A stretch of 61,183 bases of DNA. It comes from an uncultured Ruminococcus sp. GTDB taxonomy: Bacteria > Bacillota > Clostridia > Oscillospirales > Acutalibacteraceae. Below are positions 26,854-35,860 of the stretch, in pieces. A program made the translations under genes and the position numbers. The stretch lies in assembly GCA_902766885.1 (NCBI GenBank), contig CACXFS010000009.1:1-61183 (forward strand), in the 5' to 3' direction. How positions within the stretch are numbered: the stretch's first letter is position 1; each line of letters opens with the position of its first letter. The notes beneath the pieces were generated by a model, which ran no database searches, was not told the origin of the DNA, and was given only the letters and a program-made list of their open reading frames with translations.

Positions 26854-27111
26854 ATGAAAAAAGTTTTGGAATTTTTATCCGTGCAGATTGTGTTAATTAT
26901 GTCAATCTGTGTAGTATCGGCGGTATCAGTTACTGTCGGTGCAGCCGAAAATATAGCAATGGGACAGGGAACGCCCGAATCGGTTATGAATGCATGGTTG
27001 AATTCTCAGGCACACAGGGATAATATCCTCAGTTCTTCATACACCTGTGTCGGAATAGCACATTATAAGCAAAACGATATAGATTATTGGGATCAGGTAT
27101 TACTCGGATAA
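26854..27111 (+). CDS. Short secreted CAP-domain (SCP/PR1-like) remnant
   Basis: 85 aa: a signal peptide (~1-31) is followed directly by AENIAMGQGTPESVMNAWLN, SQAHRDNIL and a closing YWDQVLLG. These are the second half of a CAP domain (YkwD type); the first half, with one of the two cavity histidines, is missing. The gene has its own promoter and a strong AGGAGGAG site, so it is expressed or only recently deleted. It is either a degraded gene after an internal in-frame deletion or a genuine mini-CAP peptide; I favour deletion. Confidence 0.7.
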   Translation: MKKVLEFLSVQIVLIMSICVVSAVSVTVGAAENIAMGQGTPESVMNAWLNSQAHRDNILSSSYTCVGIAHYKQNDIDYWDQVLLG

Positions 27112-27137
27112 ATCGGTAATGAATTATAAATAACAAT

Positions 27138-27184
27138 AAAAGGTCAGAGTTAACGCTTGTGTCGGTTAATCCTGACCTTTTAAC
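27138..27184 (+). terminator. Rho-independent terminator after the mini-CAP gene
   Basis: AAAAGGTCAG (27138-27147) pairs with CTGACCTTTT (27172-27181); an imperfect inner stem continues it. Confidence 0.75.
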
Positions 27185-27253
27185 TTTGTTGGCAAAATCA
27201 CCCGTTTACATAATACGGCATATGATAATAGCAGTAAATGAAAGGGGGATTAT

Positions 27254-27718
27254 ATGCACAACAATCATCAATGGAACAAACCTCATAATCTTAACTGCTC
27301 ATGTGCAAAATCTATGACCGACTTCGGTCCCGAGCCGTTTGTTGTAAATATCGAACAGGCAGCCTGCCACAACACAAATTTCCGTTCAGCCTTATGGACA
27401 GGCGAAAATTTACAGCTTACTTTAATGAGTATTCCGAAAGACGGTGAAATCGGAGTCGAGATGCATAATGACACCGACCAGTTTCTGCGTATTGAATCGG
27501 GCAAGGGTATTGTAAAAATGGGCTCGTGCAGGGACAGAATGAATTTTCATAAATATATCGGTGCAGGCAACGCAGTGTTTGTTCCCGCAGGCACGTGGCA
27601 TAATATTATAAATACAGGCGATTGTCCGATAAAGCTCTATTCAATCTACGCTCCGCCAAAGCACCCTCACTCAACTGTTCATATGACAAAAGAGATTGCC
27701 GAGGCTGAGGGCGACTGA
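27254..27718 (+). CDS. Cupin-domain protein
   Basis: A 154-aa soluble protein with one cupin barrel. Metal-site motif 1 is EMHNDTDQFLRIESGKG and motif 2 is FVPAGTWHNIINTG. The N-terminus is His/Asn/Cys rich (HNNHQWNKPHNLNCSCAKS), which could bind metal. Small stand-alone cupins of this kind are common in Clostridia, often as unassigned sugar-isomerase-like or stress proteins; no substrate can be inferred. AAGGGGG precedes the ATG. Confidence 0.82.
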   Translation: MHNNHQWNKPHNLNCSCAKSMTDFGPEPFVVNIEQAACHNTNFRSALWTGENLQLTLMSIPKDGEIGVEMHNDTDQFLRIESGKGIVKMGSCRDRMNFHKYIGAGNAVFVPAGTWHNIINTGDCPIKLYSIYAPPKHPHSTVHMTKEIAEAEGD

Positions 27719-27800
27719 AATAATAATCACATTTGTAACACAATAAAAGAACATAACATAAACTGGTATTGATTTTGGATTTACTTACTTGGAGGAAAAA

Positions 27801-28694
27801 ATGAATACCATTAATTATGTTATTAAATCATTGGAGCTGCACCTGTTTTTCGGAAGAATAATGAAAGAACATTCGTTTTTTCTGAAAGCAGGCTTTACTC
27901 CCTCCGCAGCGTCCTTTTCAAACAAAGCAGAGTATTTTATGAAGGAGTTTGAAAAGCTTCTTTGTCAGGCTGTAACACTTGCAAACGGAATAGTGCGCAG
28001 GGACGTGCTGGTTTCGGGTGAAATTGTTACGGAATTTACTGCCGAAGCAGAAAGACAGACCGAGCATTTTACGGGAATACCGATTAATAAAATTCTGACC
28101 CAAAGAGAACTCAGACTGATAAGCGGAGAATGTCCCTGTCGGGTAAACTCCGAACGGTGGTCGCAGGTGTGCAGACTTAACAGGACTGCTTTAAAACTGC
28201 TTGACGGCTTAATTTCATTTAAAGAAAACGTACTGCATAATGTGCTCAACTGTGAGATTTTTACTGTAAATTACCCCTTGCTTATCGAGCATATCATTCG
28301 TGAGGCAAGACTCTACCGAGAGTACGTTTCTGTGCTTGAAAGGGATGGCGATATAACCGACGAATCAATGAAAAATACAGAGTGCTTCTGGAACAGAATT
28401 ATGATGGAGCACGCAATGTTTATCCGAGGATTGCTTGACCCGACAGAAAAAGAGCTTATGAACACTGCCGACGGTTTTGCAAAGGAGTACTCTGCACTGC
28501 TTGATAACTGTAAAAATGCACAGAGTAAAGCGATGAAGTCGGAGTCGCTTGAAGAAACGCTGAAATTCAAAGAGTTTAAAAAAGCAGGCGTTCAGGGAAT
28601 AACAGGCTGTAAAATCCGCTCACTCATTCTCCCGCTTCTTGCAGATCACGTTTTAAGAGAAGCCAATCACTATATACGTTTATTAAAATGCTAA
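27801..28694 (+). CDS. DUF2935 family protein
   Basis: A 297-aa all-helical protein with two similar halves. The first has ELHLFFGRIMKEHSFFLKAG and the second FWNRIMMEHAMFIRGLLDPT; each carries the EH...F pattern of DUF2935 four-helix bundles, which may bind metal. Function unknown. The ATG at 27801 is 5 nt after GGAGG; a TTG at 27789 overlaps that site. Followed by a terminator shared with the convergent transporter gene. Confidence 0.85.
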   Translation: MNTINYVIKSLELHLFFGRIMKEHSFFLKAGFTPSAASFSNKAEYFMKEFEKLLCQAVTLANGIVRRDVLVSGEIVTEFTAEAERQTEHFTGIPINKILTQRELRLISGECPCRVNSERWSQVCRLNRTALKLLDGLISFKENVLHNVLNCEIFTVNYPLLIEHIIREARLYREYVSVLERDGDITDESMKNTECFWNRIMMEHAMFIRGLLDPTEKELMNTADGFAKEYSALLDNCKNAQSKAMKSESLEETLKFKEFKKAGVQGITGCKIRSLILPLLADHVLREANHYIRLLKC

Positions 28695-28701
28695 AAAAGA
28701 A

Positions 28702-28732
28702 AAAAGTCCTCTCGTTATTTGAGAGGACTTTT
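28702..28732. terminator. Bidirectional terminator (DUF2935 / AEC transporter)
   Basis: AAAAGTCCTCTC pairs with GAGAGGACTTTT around a 7-nt loop, with A-rich and T-rich flanks between convergent genes. Confidence 0.85.
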
Positions 28733-28742
28733 GATATTTTGG

Positions 28743-29681
28743 TCAGAAAAAGTTAAGCTGTTTAAACAGGAATATCCATAAAAACATCGTAAAGCAAGCC
28801 GTTATTGAAGTGAAAACTACAGTTGCACCCGAAAGCTCGTAGTCACTGCCCATCTGTTGCGACATTGTAAACGAAGATACCGCACAGGGCGAGCAGAAAA
28901 GTCCGATAAGTGATACAAAGTCAACTCCACGAAAGCCGAGCAACGATGCCGCAGTAAGACATAACGCAGGAACTGCAACAAGACGTGCAATAATGCAGAA
29001 CACAAGATTTCTCCTGCAATTTTTGATGCTTTTAAATGTTACCGATGCACCAAGCACCATAAGCGCAATCGGTGTAGCCGCACCTGCAATGTCGGAAACA
29101 ACGCTGTTAATTGTCTGCGGAAGTTTTACATTAAGTGCAACGGCTAAAATTCCTGCAACTGAGCCGATTATCAGCGGATTTGTCGCAATTCCCTTTAAAA
29201 TTTTAAGAAAATTGATTTTGTTTCCTCTGAAAATTTCAAGCGTGATTACAGCAAGAATGTTATACATCGGGACAATTACCGTTACAAGCACAGCTGTCAT
29301 TCCGAGCTTGCCTTCGCCGAAAATATTTTCAACTATCGGCATTCCCATAAGCACAAAGTTACTTCGGTAAATAGCCTGAATCATTGCGCCACGGCTATAA
29401 TTTGACTTTTCAACAAGCAACGTAAAGCCTACTGAAAGCATATATACTACCGCAACTGCCACTACTGCAAAAATCAGAAGTTTGGGATTAAACACACTCC
29501 CGAAATCCGAGCCGTAAATATTGTTGAACATTAAAAACGGAAAGAATACCGTAAAAACAAGCTTGTTAAGCTGCGGCAGGAAGCTTTCTTTTAGAATATT
29601 CAGTTTTCGTATTGCAAAGCCTATAAAAAGCATAATGAACATAGGCAGCACTGCGTTTAACGCTATGTAGAAATTTTCCAT
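28743..29681 (-). CDS. AEC-family transporter (auxin efflux carrier fold)
   Basis: A 312-aa membrane protein with about ten hydrophobic helices in two inverted halves. Family features are MFIMLFIGFAIRKLNIL at the N-terminus, the VFFPFLMFNNIYG stretch, PLIIGSVAGIL and the C-terminal CSPCAVSSFTMSQQMGSD. Bacterial AEC carriers export or import small organic acids such as malate; the substrate is not evident. Monocistronic. Confidence 0.9.
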   Translation of the reverse strand: MENFYIALNAVLPMFIMLFIGFAIRKLNILKESFLPQLNKLVFTVFFPFLMFNNIYGSDFGSVFNPKLLIFAVVAVAVVYMLSVGFTLLVEKSNYSRGAMIQAIYRSNFVLMGMPIVENIFGEGKLGMTAVLVTVIVPMYNILAVITLEIFRGNKINFLKILKGIATNPLIIGSVAGILAVALNVKLPQTINSVVSDIAGAATPIALMVLGASVTFKSIKNCRRNLVFCIIARLVAVPALCLTAASLLGFRGVDFVSLIGLFCSPCAVSSFTMSQQMGSDYELSGATVVFTSITACFTMFLWIFLFKQLNFF

Positions 29682-29795
29682 ATTATCGCACCTTTTGTCC
29701 CGTCAGAAAAGTGTATTGCGTACTGTTAGAATATCACAAAAAGAATCATTTTTCAACAAAACAGGCAACAAGCTGAAAATGTTTATCAATAAAAG

Positions 29796-29824
29796 TTGAA
29801 AACATTTCCGCATTGTGCTAAAAT
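29796..29824 (+). promoter_or_regulatory. Sigma-A promoter of the small membrane protein genes
   Basis: TTGAAA (29796-29801), 17 bp, TAAAAT (29819-29824). Confidence 0.6.
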
Positions 29825-29851
29825 AATAGCACTAACCTTGAAAGGGTGTTT

Positions 29852-30241
29852 ATGTTGAAAAAATGCGATTATTGCGCCAAAGAAATTTCTTACTTTGAGC
29901 AGTACTGCAGTGATGAGTGCCACGCAAAAACAAATAAGTTTTACGAAATAAGCGAAAAATTTGAAAAGCTGTTTTCAATTGTCAATATGATTTGTGTTTT
30001 CGGAATACCTGTCGGAATATTTTTGTTCCCGTTTGCAAAGGTACCCGGAACTATTGTTGCTTCAATAAGCTGTTTTATACTCGGAGTTCTGCTCCTTTTA
30101 CTTCCGTTTCCGACGGATAATATGATTTCAAAATTCAAGCTGAAAAAAGCTATAAAAATTACACGAATAATCGGTATCTGCGTAATCGTACTCGGACTTC
30201 TTATTTGCGGATTTTTATTTTTCTTTTTGTTAAGTGAATAA
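29852..30241 (+). CDS. Small zinc-finger membrane protein, function unknown
   Basis: 129 aa. The N-terminal CDYCAKEISYFEQYCSDECH is a treble-clef-like zinc site (two Cys pairs). Three hydrophobic segments follow (~45-65, 68-88, 105-127). Start ATG 29852 with AAAGGG upstream; a GTG at 29846 is possible. No family recognised. The next gene follows 52 bp later on the same strand. Confidence 0.7.
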   Translation: MLKKCDYCAKEISYFEQYCSDECHAKTNKFYEISEKFEKLFSIVNMICVFGIPVGIFLFPFAKVPGTIVASISCFILGVLLLLLPFPTDNMISKFKLKKAIKITRIIGICVIVLGLLICGFLFFFLLSE

Positions 30242-30293
30242 TTGAACTTAAAGCGTCAACACTACTATCAGCATCATAAAAGGAGGACTTTGA

Positions 30294-30521
30294 ATGCTTG
30301 ATAAAATAGCGTTGACGCTTCTTATAATCGGCGGACTCAACTGGGGCTGCGTCGGAATTTTCCGTTTTGACATTGTTGCATGGCTTTTCGGAGGACAAGT
30401 GGGAATCGTCAGCAGAATCATCTATATTCTTGTCGGTCTTGCGGCAATATGGTGTATTTCGTTGCTTTTCAGAGATTCAAGAAACACCGTTATGGAAGAC
30501 TCGGCTTCAATAAGGGATTAA
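30294..30521 (+). CDS. DUF378 family membrane protein
   Basis: A 75-aa protein with two membrane helices. LTLLIIGGLNWGCVGIFRFD and VSRIIYILVGLAAIWCI are the DUF378 signature. AAGGAGG lies before the ATG. Function unknown. Confidence 0.9.
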   Translation: MLDKIALTLLIIGGLNWGCVGIFRFDIVAWLFGGQVGIVSRIIYILVGLAAIWCISLLFRDSRNTVMEDSASIRD

Positions 30522-30537
30522 GTATAGATAAAAATAA

Positions 30538-30566
30538 AAGGGTTGGTTCAAATGAGCCAACCCTTA
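30538..30566. terminator. Bidirectional terminator (DUF378 / ackA)
   Basis: AAGGGTTGGTTCA pairs with TGAGCCAACCCTT with one G-T, between convergent genes. Confidence 0.8.
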
Positions 30567-30579
30567 AATAATATATTTA

Positions 30580-31788
30580 TTAAAGTGTTTCAACAATAGC
30601 CTTTGTATCTCGTGCAATTACCATTTCTTCGTCGGTTGCAATAAGCTCAACTCTGATTTTAGAGTCGGGAGTCGACAGAGTACCTGTAACGCCTCTCATA
30701 GCCTTTGCATTGAACTCCTTGTCAAGCTTAACGCCAAGACAAGCGAGATAGTCGCAAACCTTTTCACGAAGCTGAGGCTGGTTTTCACCGAGACCGGCGG
30801 TAAATACAATGCCGTCACAGCCGCCGAGTGCAACGTAGTAGCTTCCGATATACTGTGCAATCTGATAGTAGAGCATCTCGTGAGCAAGGTGAGCTCTGAG
30901 ATTACCGTCAGCCTCTGCTGCTGAAACGTCACGGTCATCGGAGGAAACTCCCGAAACACCAAGGAGTCCGGATTCTTTGTTGAGAATTTTTGAAATCTCA
31001 TCGGGAGTAAGGTGTTCTTTTTCGGCAATAAATGTAACAACAGACGGGTCAAGAGAGCCTGAACGTGTGCCCATCATAAATCCGCCGAGGGGAGTAAGTC
31101 CCATTGTTGTGTCAATAACCTTGCCGTTCTTAACAGCGGTAATAGAAGAACCGTTGCCGATGTGGCAGGTGATAAGCTTGAGTTCTTCTTTCTTTCTGCC
31201 CATAAGGTCAGCCATTTTATCTGTTACATAGCGGTGAGAAGTACCGTGGAAACCGTACTTGCGAACGCCGAATTTCTCATAATATTTGTAGGGAATTGCA
31301 TACATAAATGCCTTTTCGGGCATAGTCTGATGAAATGCAGTATCAAAAACAGCAACCTGCGGAACTTTTGCACCGAAAACTCTTGTGCAGGCTTCAATAC
31401 CCTGAATGTGAGCAGGATTGTGCAGAGGAGCAAGGGGAGCAAGCTCCTTGATTTTATTGATTACATCGTTATTTACAAGAACCGATTTGTCAAAATATGA
31501 GCCGCCCTGAACAACTCTGTGACCGATAGCCGTAACCTCGGACAAGTTCTTGATTGCGCCGTATTCAGGATCAATAAGTGCGTTTTTAACAGCCTCAAAA
31601 GCCTGAGTGTGATTGAGCATCTGTGTTTTACGCTCAATTTTTTTGCCGTCCGGTGCTTTAAATCCAATGAATGCACCGTCTGTGCCGATTCTCTCGCAGT
31701 TGCCTTTTGCAAGCACTTTTTCGTCTGCCATATCAATAAGCTGATATTTCAGCGAAGAACTGCCCGCATTAATTACTAAAATTTTCAT
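30580..31788 (-). CDS. ackA: Acetate kinase
   Basis: A 402-aa enzyme interconverting acetyl-phosphate and acetate with ATP, the energy-yielding last step of mixed-acid fermentation. MKILVINAGSSSLKYQLID at the N-terminus, KYGFHGTSHRYV, THIGNGSSITAVKNGKV-type residues (here CHIGNGSS) and MGTRSGSLDPSV are all present. No pta is adjacent, so acetyl-phosphate comes from a distant locus. Monocistronic, with its own promoter. Confidence 0.97.
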   Translation of the reverse strand: MKILVINAGSSSLKYQLIDMADEKVLAKGNCERIGTDGAFIGFKAPDGKKIERKTQMLNHTQAFEAVKNALIDPEYGAIKNLSEVTAIGHRVVQGGSYFDKSVLVNNDVINKIKELAPLAPLHNPAHIQGIEACTRVFGAKVPQVAVFDTAFHQTMPEKAFMYAIPYKYYEKFGVRKYGFHGTSHRYVTDKMADLMGRKKEELKLITCHIGNGSSITAVKNGKVIDTTMGLTPLGGFMMGTRSGSLDPSVVTFIAEKEHLTPDEISKILNKESGLLGVSGVSSDDRDVSAAEADGNLRAHLAHEMLYYQIAQYIGSYYVALGGCDGIVFTAGLGENQPQLREKVCDYLACLGVKLDKEFNAKAMRGVTGTLSTPDSKIRVELIATDEEMVIARDTKAIVETL

Positions 31789-31847
31789 TTATGTTCATCC
31801 CTTCTTTTGTTGATTAGATTTAAGAAATGATATATAATACATAATAT

Positions 31848-31876
31848 ATAATACTCCGATATTTTAATGTTTTCAA
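31848..31876 (-). promoter_or_regulatory. Sigma-A promoter of ackA
   Basis: Minus-strand TTGAAA (31871-31876), 17 bp, TATTAT (31848-31853). Confidence 0.6.
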
Positions 31877-31918
31877 GTGTTTTTTTACATATTTTGGCGG
31901 ATTTTACGAGGTGAAACT

Positions 31919-33055
31919 ATGGCTGTAGCCGTTATAAGTGAATTTAACCCGTTTCACAACGGTCACAAGTATTTAGTACAAACTGCAAAGAAACTTTCAA
32001 ATGAACCCGTTATCGCAATAATGAGCGGTAGCTTTACGCAAAGGGGAGAGGTAGCTTTAACCGATAAATTTTCAAGGGCAAAAACTGCTCTTGAAAACGG
32101 CGTTGACCTTGTTCTTGAACTCCCGACGGTCTATGCTGTTGCAAACGCTCAGCGTTTTGCTTATTGCGGAGTGCAGATTGCAAAGTCTTTTGACTGCGTA
32201 AATTACCTTGCCTTTGGCTGTGAAAGCGGAAATGTTGACAGTCTTAAAAATGCATTAAACGCAGTTGAAAATCCTGAGGTAAATAAAATTATTTCAGAGA
32301 AAATGAGCAACGGTGATTACTACCCCAGAGCCTTGCAGTCGGCTGTCAGAGAGATTTTCGGTGACGAAACGGCAGAAGTTTTGTCCTCACCTAATAACAT
32401 TCTTGCGGTTGAATATCTTAAAAATCTTACAGAAACAGATATAAAACCGCTTGCTGTCAAGCGAGTAGGAACTGCTCACGACAGCGATAAAGCCTGTGAT
32501 GAATTTGCGTCGGCGTCACTGGTGCGTAGTATGCTCCGCCAAGGTCAAAATGCCGGAAAGTATGTTCCGTCCGTTATGCAAAAAATCACCTTTCCTGAAA
32601 ATCTTGAACGTATAATGCTTTATAAGCTCAGAATGATGAGCGCTAAAGATTTCAGCTTGTTGCCCGACGTGAACGAAGGTCTTGAAAACAGAATTTTTGA
32701 TGCTGTGAGAAGTTATAATTCTTTAAATGAAATAATTTCTTCTGTGAAAACAAAGCGCTACACCCACGCAAGGCTGCGCAGAATTATGACCTGTGCTCTG
32801 CTTGACATTACTGAGAATTTACAGAGTACACCTATTGAGTATGTGCGAGTGCTCGGTTTTACCAAAGAGGGGGCGTCACTTCTCAAAAACTGCAATGTCG
32901 AGGTTGTAACCTCTGTTGCAAAAACGATGAAAAAAGAGTCAAATATATCAAGATTGCTTGAAAAAGATGTGCTTGCAACCGATATAGCCGCTTTGGCGTA
33001 TAATGACGTTGGCAGATGTGGAAATGATTATCTACAGCAAATTGTTAAAATATAA
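31919..33055 (+). CDS. tmcAL: tRNA(Met) cytidine acetate ligase
   Basis: A 378-aa nucleotidyltransferase of the YlbM/TmcAL family. It activates acetate with ATP and forms N4-acetylcytidine at the wobble base of elongator tRNA-Met. AVISEFNPFHNGHKYLVQTA holds the HxGH-type motif, IMSGSFTQRGEVALTDKFSR follows, and VKRVGTAHDS is conserved. Start ATG 31919 with GAGGTGA upstream, not the ATG at 31877. It is divergent from ackA and both enzymes handle acetate. Confidence 0.93.
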   Translation: MAVAVISEFNPFHNGHKYLVQTAKKLSNEPVIAIMSGSFTQRGEVALTDKFSRAKTALENGVDLVLELPTVYAVANAQRFAYCGVQIAKSFDCVNYLAFGCESGNVDSLKNALNAVENPEVNKIISEKMSNGDYYPRALQSAVREIFGDETAEVLSSPNNILAVEYLKNLTETDIKPLAVKRVGTAHDSDKACDEFASASLVRSMLRQGQNAGKYVPSVMQKITFPENLERIMLYKLRMMSAKDFSLLPDVNEGLENRIFDAVRSYNSLNEIISSVKTKRYTHARLRRIMTCALLDITENLQSTPIEYVRVLGFTKEGASLLKNCNVEVVTSVAKTMKKESNISRLLEKDVLATDIAALAYNDVGRCGNDYLQQIVKI

Positions 33056-33138
33056 TTGTATGTTGCGGAAAATAATTTAGCAGTATGACATTTGTTCATA
33101 AATGCCTAAATTATTTACATAAAATTACATTTTACCCC

Positions 33139-33167
33139 TTGTATATTTGTTGAAAATATATTATACT
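33139..33167 (+). promoter_or_regulatory. Sigma-A promoter of glgB
   Basis: TTGTAT (33139-33144), 17 bp, TATACT (33162-33167). Confidence 0.5.
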
Positions 33168-33261
33168 ATAGATGAATAATAATACTGATTTACATAAACG
33201 GCAATTTTAAATGTGAACTTATTATGAATCAGTAAAACTATTGTATGAAAAGAGGTTAATT

Positions 33262-35355
33262 ATGGCTTTTAAATTAAATGATGAAAGACCTCCTCTCGAC
33301 CAGTTCTTACAGGGTGAATCAGCTCACGCCTATGAGTTTTTAGGCTCTCATTTTGTGAATTGGGACAACAGAGACGGCGTCGTTTTCAGAGTATGGGCAC
33401 CTAATGCCCTTTCTGTTTCCGTTGTGGGCGACTTCAACAACTGGGACAGCAACGCAAACTTTATGTATAAAATCTCGGATTCAGGCGTCTGGGAACTGTT
33501 CATTGAGGGAGTGCAGGAATTTTCCTGTTACAAGTACTGCGTTGAAACCCCTTGGGGCGAGCGCAGATTAAAGACCGACCCTTACGCATTCCATTGTGAA
33601 ACACGTCCCGATAACGCATCAAGAGTGTATGAAATTGACGGCTACGAGTGGCACGATGAGGAGTGGTTCAACTATAAAAAGGAGCATCCTCACAAAACAC
33701 AGCCAATTAATGTTTACGAGGTAAACGCAGGCTCTTGGCGCAAATATGAGGATGGTAACCTTTTCAGCTATCGCAAGCTTGCAGACGAGCTTATTCCTTA
33801 TGCAAAAAATATGGGTTATACTCACATTGAGTTTATGCCGCTTACCGAGTTTCCTTTTGACGGAAGCTGGGGTTATCAGGTAACAGGCTACTTTGCCGCA
33901 ACCTCACGTTATGGCGAGCCTAAGGACTTGATGTATTTCATTGACAAGTGTCATCAGGAGGGAATCGGTGTAATCCTCGACTGGGTACCTGCTCATTTTC
34001 CGAAGGACGCTCACGGTCTTGCCCGTTTTGACGGCACAGGCTGTTATGAATATGAGGACTACCGTATCGGTGAGCATAAGGAATGGGGAACATATATTTT
34101 CAATTACGGAAGATTTGAAGTTACAAGCTTCCTTATTTCTTCGGCTATGTTCTGGCTTGACATGTACCACGTTGACGGTATACGTGTTGACGCTGTTGCC
34201 TCAATGCTCTATCTTGACTATAACCGCAAGGACGGCGAGTGGATTGCAAACTGCTACGGCGGACGTGAAAACCTTGTTGCAGTTGATTTCCTGCAAAAGC
34301 TTAACACCGTAGTACATATGTACCACCCCGAGGCTATGATGATTGCAGAGGAAAGTACCGCTTGGCCTAACGTTACACGCTATCCGATTCAGGATATGGG
34401 ACTCGGCTTTGACTACAAGTGGAATATGGGTTGGATGAACGATATGCTTTCCTACATTTCGCTTGACCCGTTGTGGAGAAATTACCACCACGACACCCTT
34501 ACCTTCAGTATGGTTTACGCATTTTCAGAGAACTTTATGCTCCCGATTTCGCACGACGAAGTCGTTTACGGCAAGGGTTCTCTTATCAATAAAATGCCCG
34601 GTGATTACGACCAGAAGTTTGCAGGTGTGAGAGGATTCATAACATATATGATGGCTCATCCCGGCAAAAAGCTTATGTTTATGGGCAGTGAAATAGGTCA
34701 GTTTGACGAGTGGAACGCAGAAAAGCAGATTGAATGGGATTTGCTTGACTACGAAAAGCACCGTCAGCTGAATCACTTCTTTGCAGAGGCTAACAAGTTC
34801 TATCGTGATGTTCCGGCAATGCACGAAAACGACTATGACTGGAACGGTTTCCAGTGGATTGCGCTTGATGATTATCAGCACAGCGTAATAGCTTTCCGCA
34901 GAATTGCATATGACGGAAGTGAAATCATCTGCGTTTGCAACTTCCAGCCTGTTACCCGTGAAAAGTACAGAATAGGCGTTCCCGTTTACGGAATTTACGA
35001 GGAAGTTTTCAACTCGGAAAGCGAAGAATTTGGTGGTTGCGGAATCGTAAACAGCGGTGACATCAAATCTAAAAAGGTTAAAGACCACGAGCTTAATTAC
35101 TCAATTGAAATCACACTTCCGCCTCTCGGTGTAATGTACTACAAGCTTAAAAAAGAGCTCCCCGTACCTGTCAGAAAGAAGTCAACTTCGAAAATGACGG
35201 CTAAAAAGGAGGCTGCCGCAAAGAAGGTAAAGGAAGAAAAAGCTGCGGCTAAAAAATCAGACGATAAAAAGCCAACTGAAAAGAAAACCGAAGAAAAACC
35301 AAAGGTTGTGGTCGCAGAAAATACCGACAAACCCGCAGAAACTAAAGCAGAATAA
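33262..35355 (+). CDS. glgB: 1,4-alpha-glucan branching enzyme with Lys/Glu-rich tail
   Basis: A 697-aa GH13 enzyme that adds alpha-1,6 branches to glycogen. An N-terminal CBM48 (VVFRVWAPNALSVSVVGDFN) precedes the barrel. Catalytic regions are DGIRVDAVASMLY (nucleophile Asp), MMIAEESTAWP (acid/base Glu) and PISHDEVVYGKGSL. The start is ATG 33262 with AGAGG upstream. The last ~60 residues (from about 637) are a low-complexity Lys/Ala/Glu tail such as TAKKEAAAKKVKEEKAAAKK, which is not part of the enzyme fold. No other glg gene is in the window. Confidence 0.96.
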   Translation: MAFKLNDERPPLDQFLQGESAHAYEFLGSHFVNWDNRDGVVFRVWAPNALSVSVVGDFNNWDSNANFMYKISDSGVWELFIEGVQEFSCYKYCVETPWGERRLKTDPYAFHCETRPDNASRVYEIDGYEWHDEEWFNYKKEHPHKTQPINVYEVNAGSWRKYEDGNLFSYRKLADELIPYAKNMGYTHIEFMPLTEFPFDGSWGYQVTGYFAATSRYGEPKDLMYFIDKCHQEGIGVILDWVPAHFPKDAHGLARFDGTGCYEYEDYRIGEHKEWGTYIFNYGRFEVTSFLISSAMFWLDMYHVDGIRVDAVASMLYLDYNRKDGEWIANCYGGRENLVAVDFLQKLNTVVHMYHPEAMMIAEESTAWPNVTRYPIQDMGLGFDYKWNMGWMNDMLSYISLDPLWRNYHHDTLTFSMVYAFSENFMLPISHDEVVYGKGSLINKMPGDYDQKFAGVRGFITYMMAHPGKKLMFMGSEIGQFDEWNAEKQIEWDLLDYEKHRQLNHFFAEANKFYRDVPAMHENDYDWNGFQWIALDDYQHSVIAFRRIAYDGSEIICVCNFQPVTREKYRIGVPVYGIYEEVFNSESEEFGGCGIVNSGDIKSKKVKDHELNYSIEITLPPLGVMYYKLKKELPVPVRKKSTSKMTAKKEAAAKKVKEEKAAAKKSDDKKPTEKKTEEKPKVVVAENTDKPAETKAE

Positions 35356-35369
35356 AGAATAATCAATAT

Positions 35370-35410
35370 AAGCTGTTTCAAAACTCTCTGTTTTGAAACA
35401 GCTTTTTTAT
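35370..35410 (+). terminator. Rho-independent terminator of glgB
   Basis: A perfect 15-bp stem (35370-35384 with 35390-35404), loop TCTCT, followed by TTTTT. Confidence 0.9.
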
Positions 35411-35448
35411 GCTTGCGGTCTATTTTTTAACACAATAAACGATAATTT

Positions 35449-35796
35449 GCCGAGTGCCTCGGCTCGCAAATCGAGTGGAAAAATCGGTTATTTTGGTAAA
35501 AACGGTTGCCCGAATTATAGATTGGTATGTAAGTAACGTTTTTTGTGAGCAACGAGGGCGTCGCTCGATACAATTTTGCACAAACATTTCCTTTTCAGTC
35601 GTAGGGACACGGCGTGCCGTGTTCGTAGTGATTATCAAACGCAACCGATTATATCAATATTTATGTGACAAACAAACCTTTCCGTAGGGGACGGGTTCCC
35701 ACACGTCCCTATGTATAAATTGTGAAACAATTTATACATTATGGCGAACACAGTTCGCTGCTGCAATTATAAAATTTGCCCGTCGAGGCACTCGAC
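35449..35796. repeat. Hairpin cluster bounded by inverted repeats, includes dispersed palindrome copy 2
   Basis: The ends 35449-35471 and 35774-35796 are inverted repeats, 19 of 23 matching, and each is itself a small hairpin (GCCGAG/CTCGGC and GTCGAG/CTCGAC). Between them lie at least four more hairpins: 35546-35574 (shared with 16480-16508), ACACGGC/GCCGTGT at 35607-35622, a GGGACG/CGTCCC pair near 35697-35709, and TGTATAAATTGT/ACAATTTATACA at 35712-35738. There is no convincing gene in this stretch. It looks like a composite non-coding repeat. Confidence 0.6.
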
Positions 35797-35823
35797 TAAA
35801 TTATTATTTTTTGCTTTTATAGG

Positions 35824-35851
35824 TTGACATATCCCGTAAAAGTAGTACAAT
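35824..35851 (+). promoter_or_regulatory. Sigma-A promoter of the TetR/lipid operon
   Basis: TTGACA (35824-35829), 16 bp, TACAAT (35846-35851). Confidence 0.7.
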
Positions 35852-35860
35852 ATATTATAG

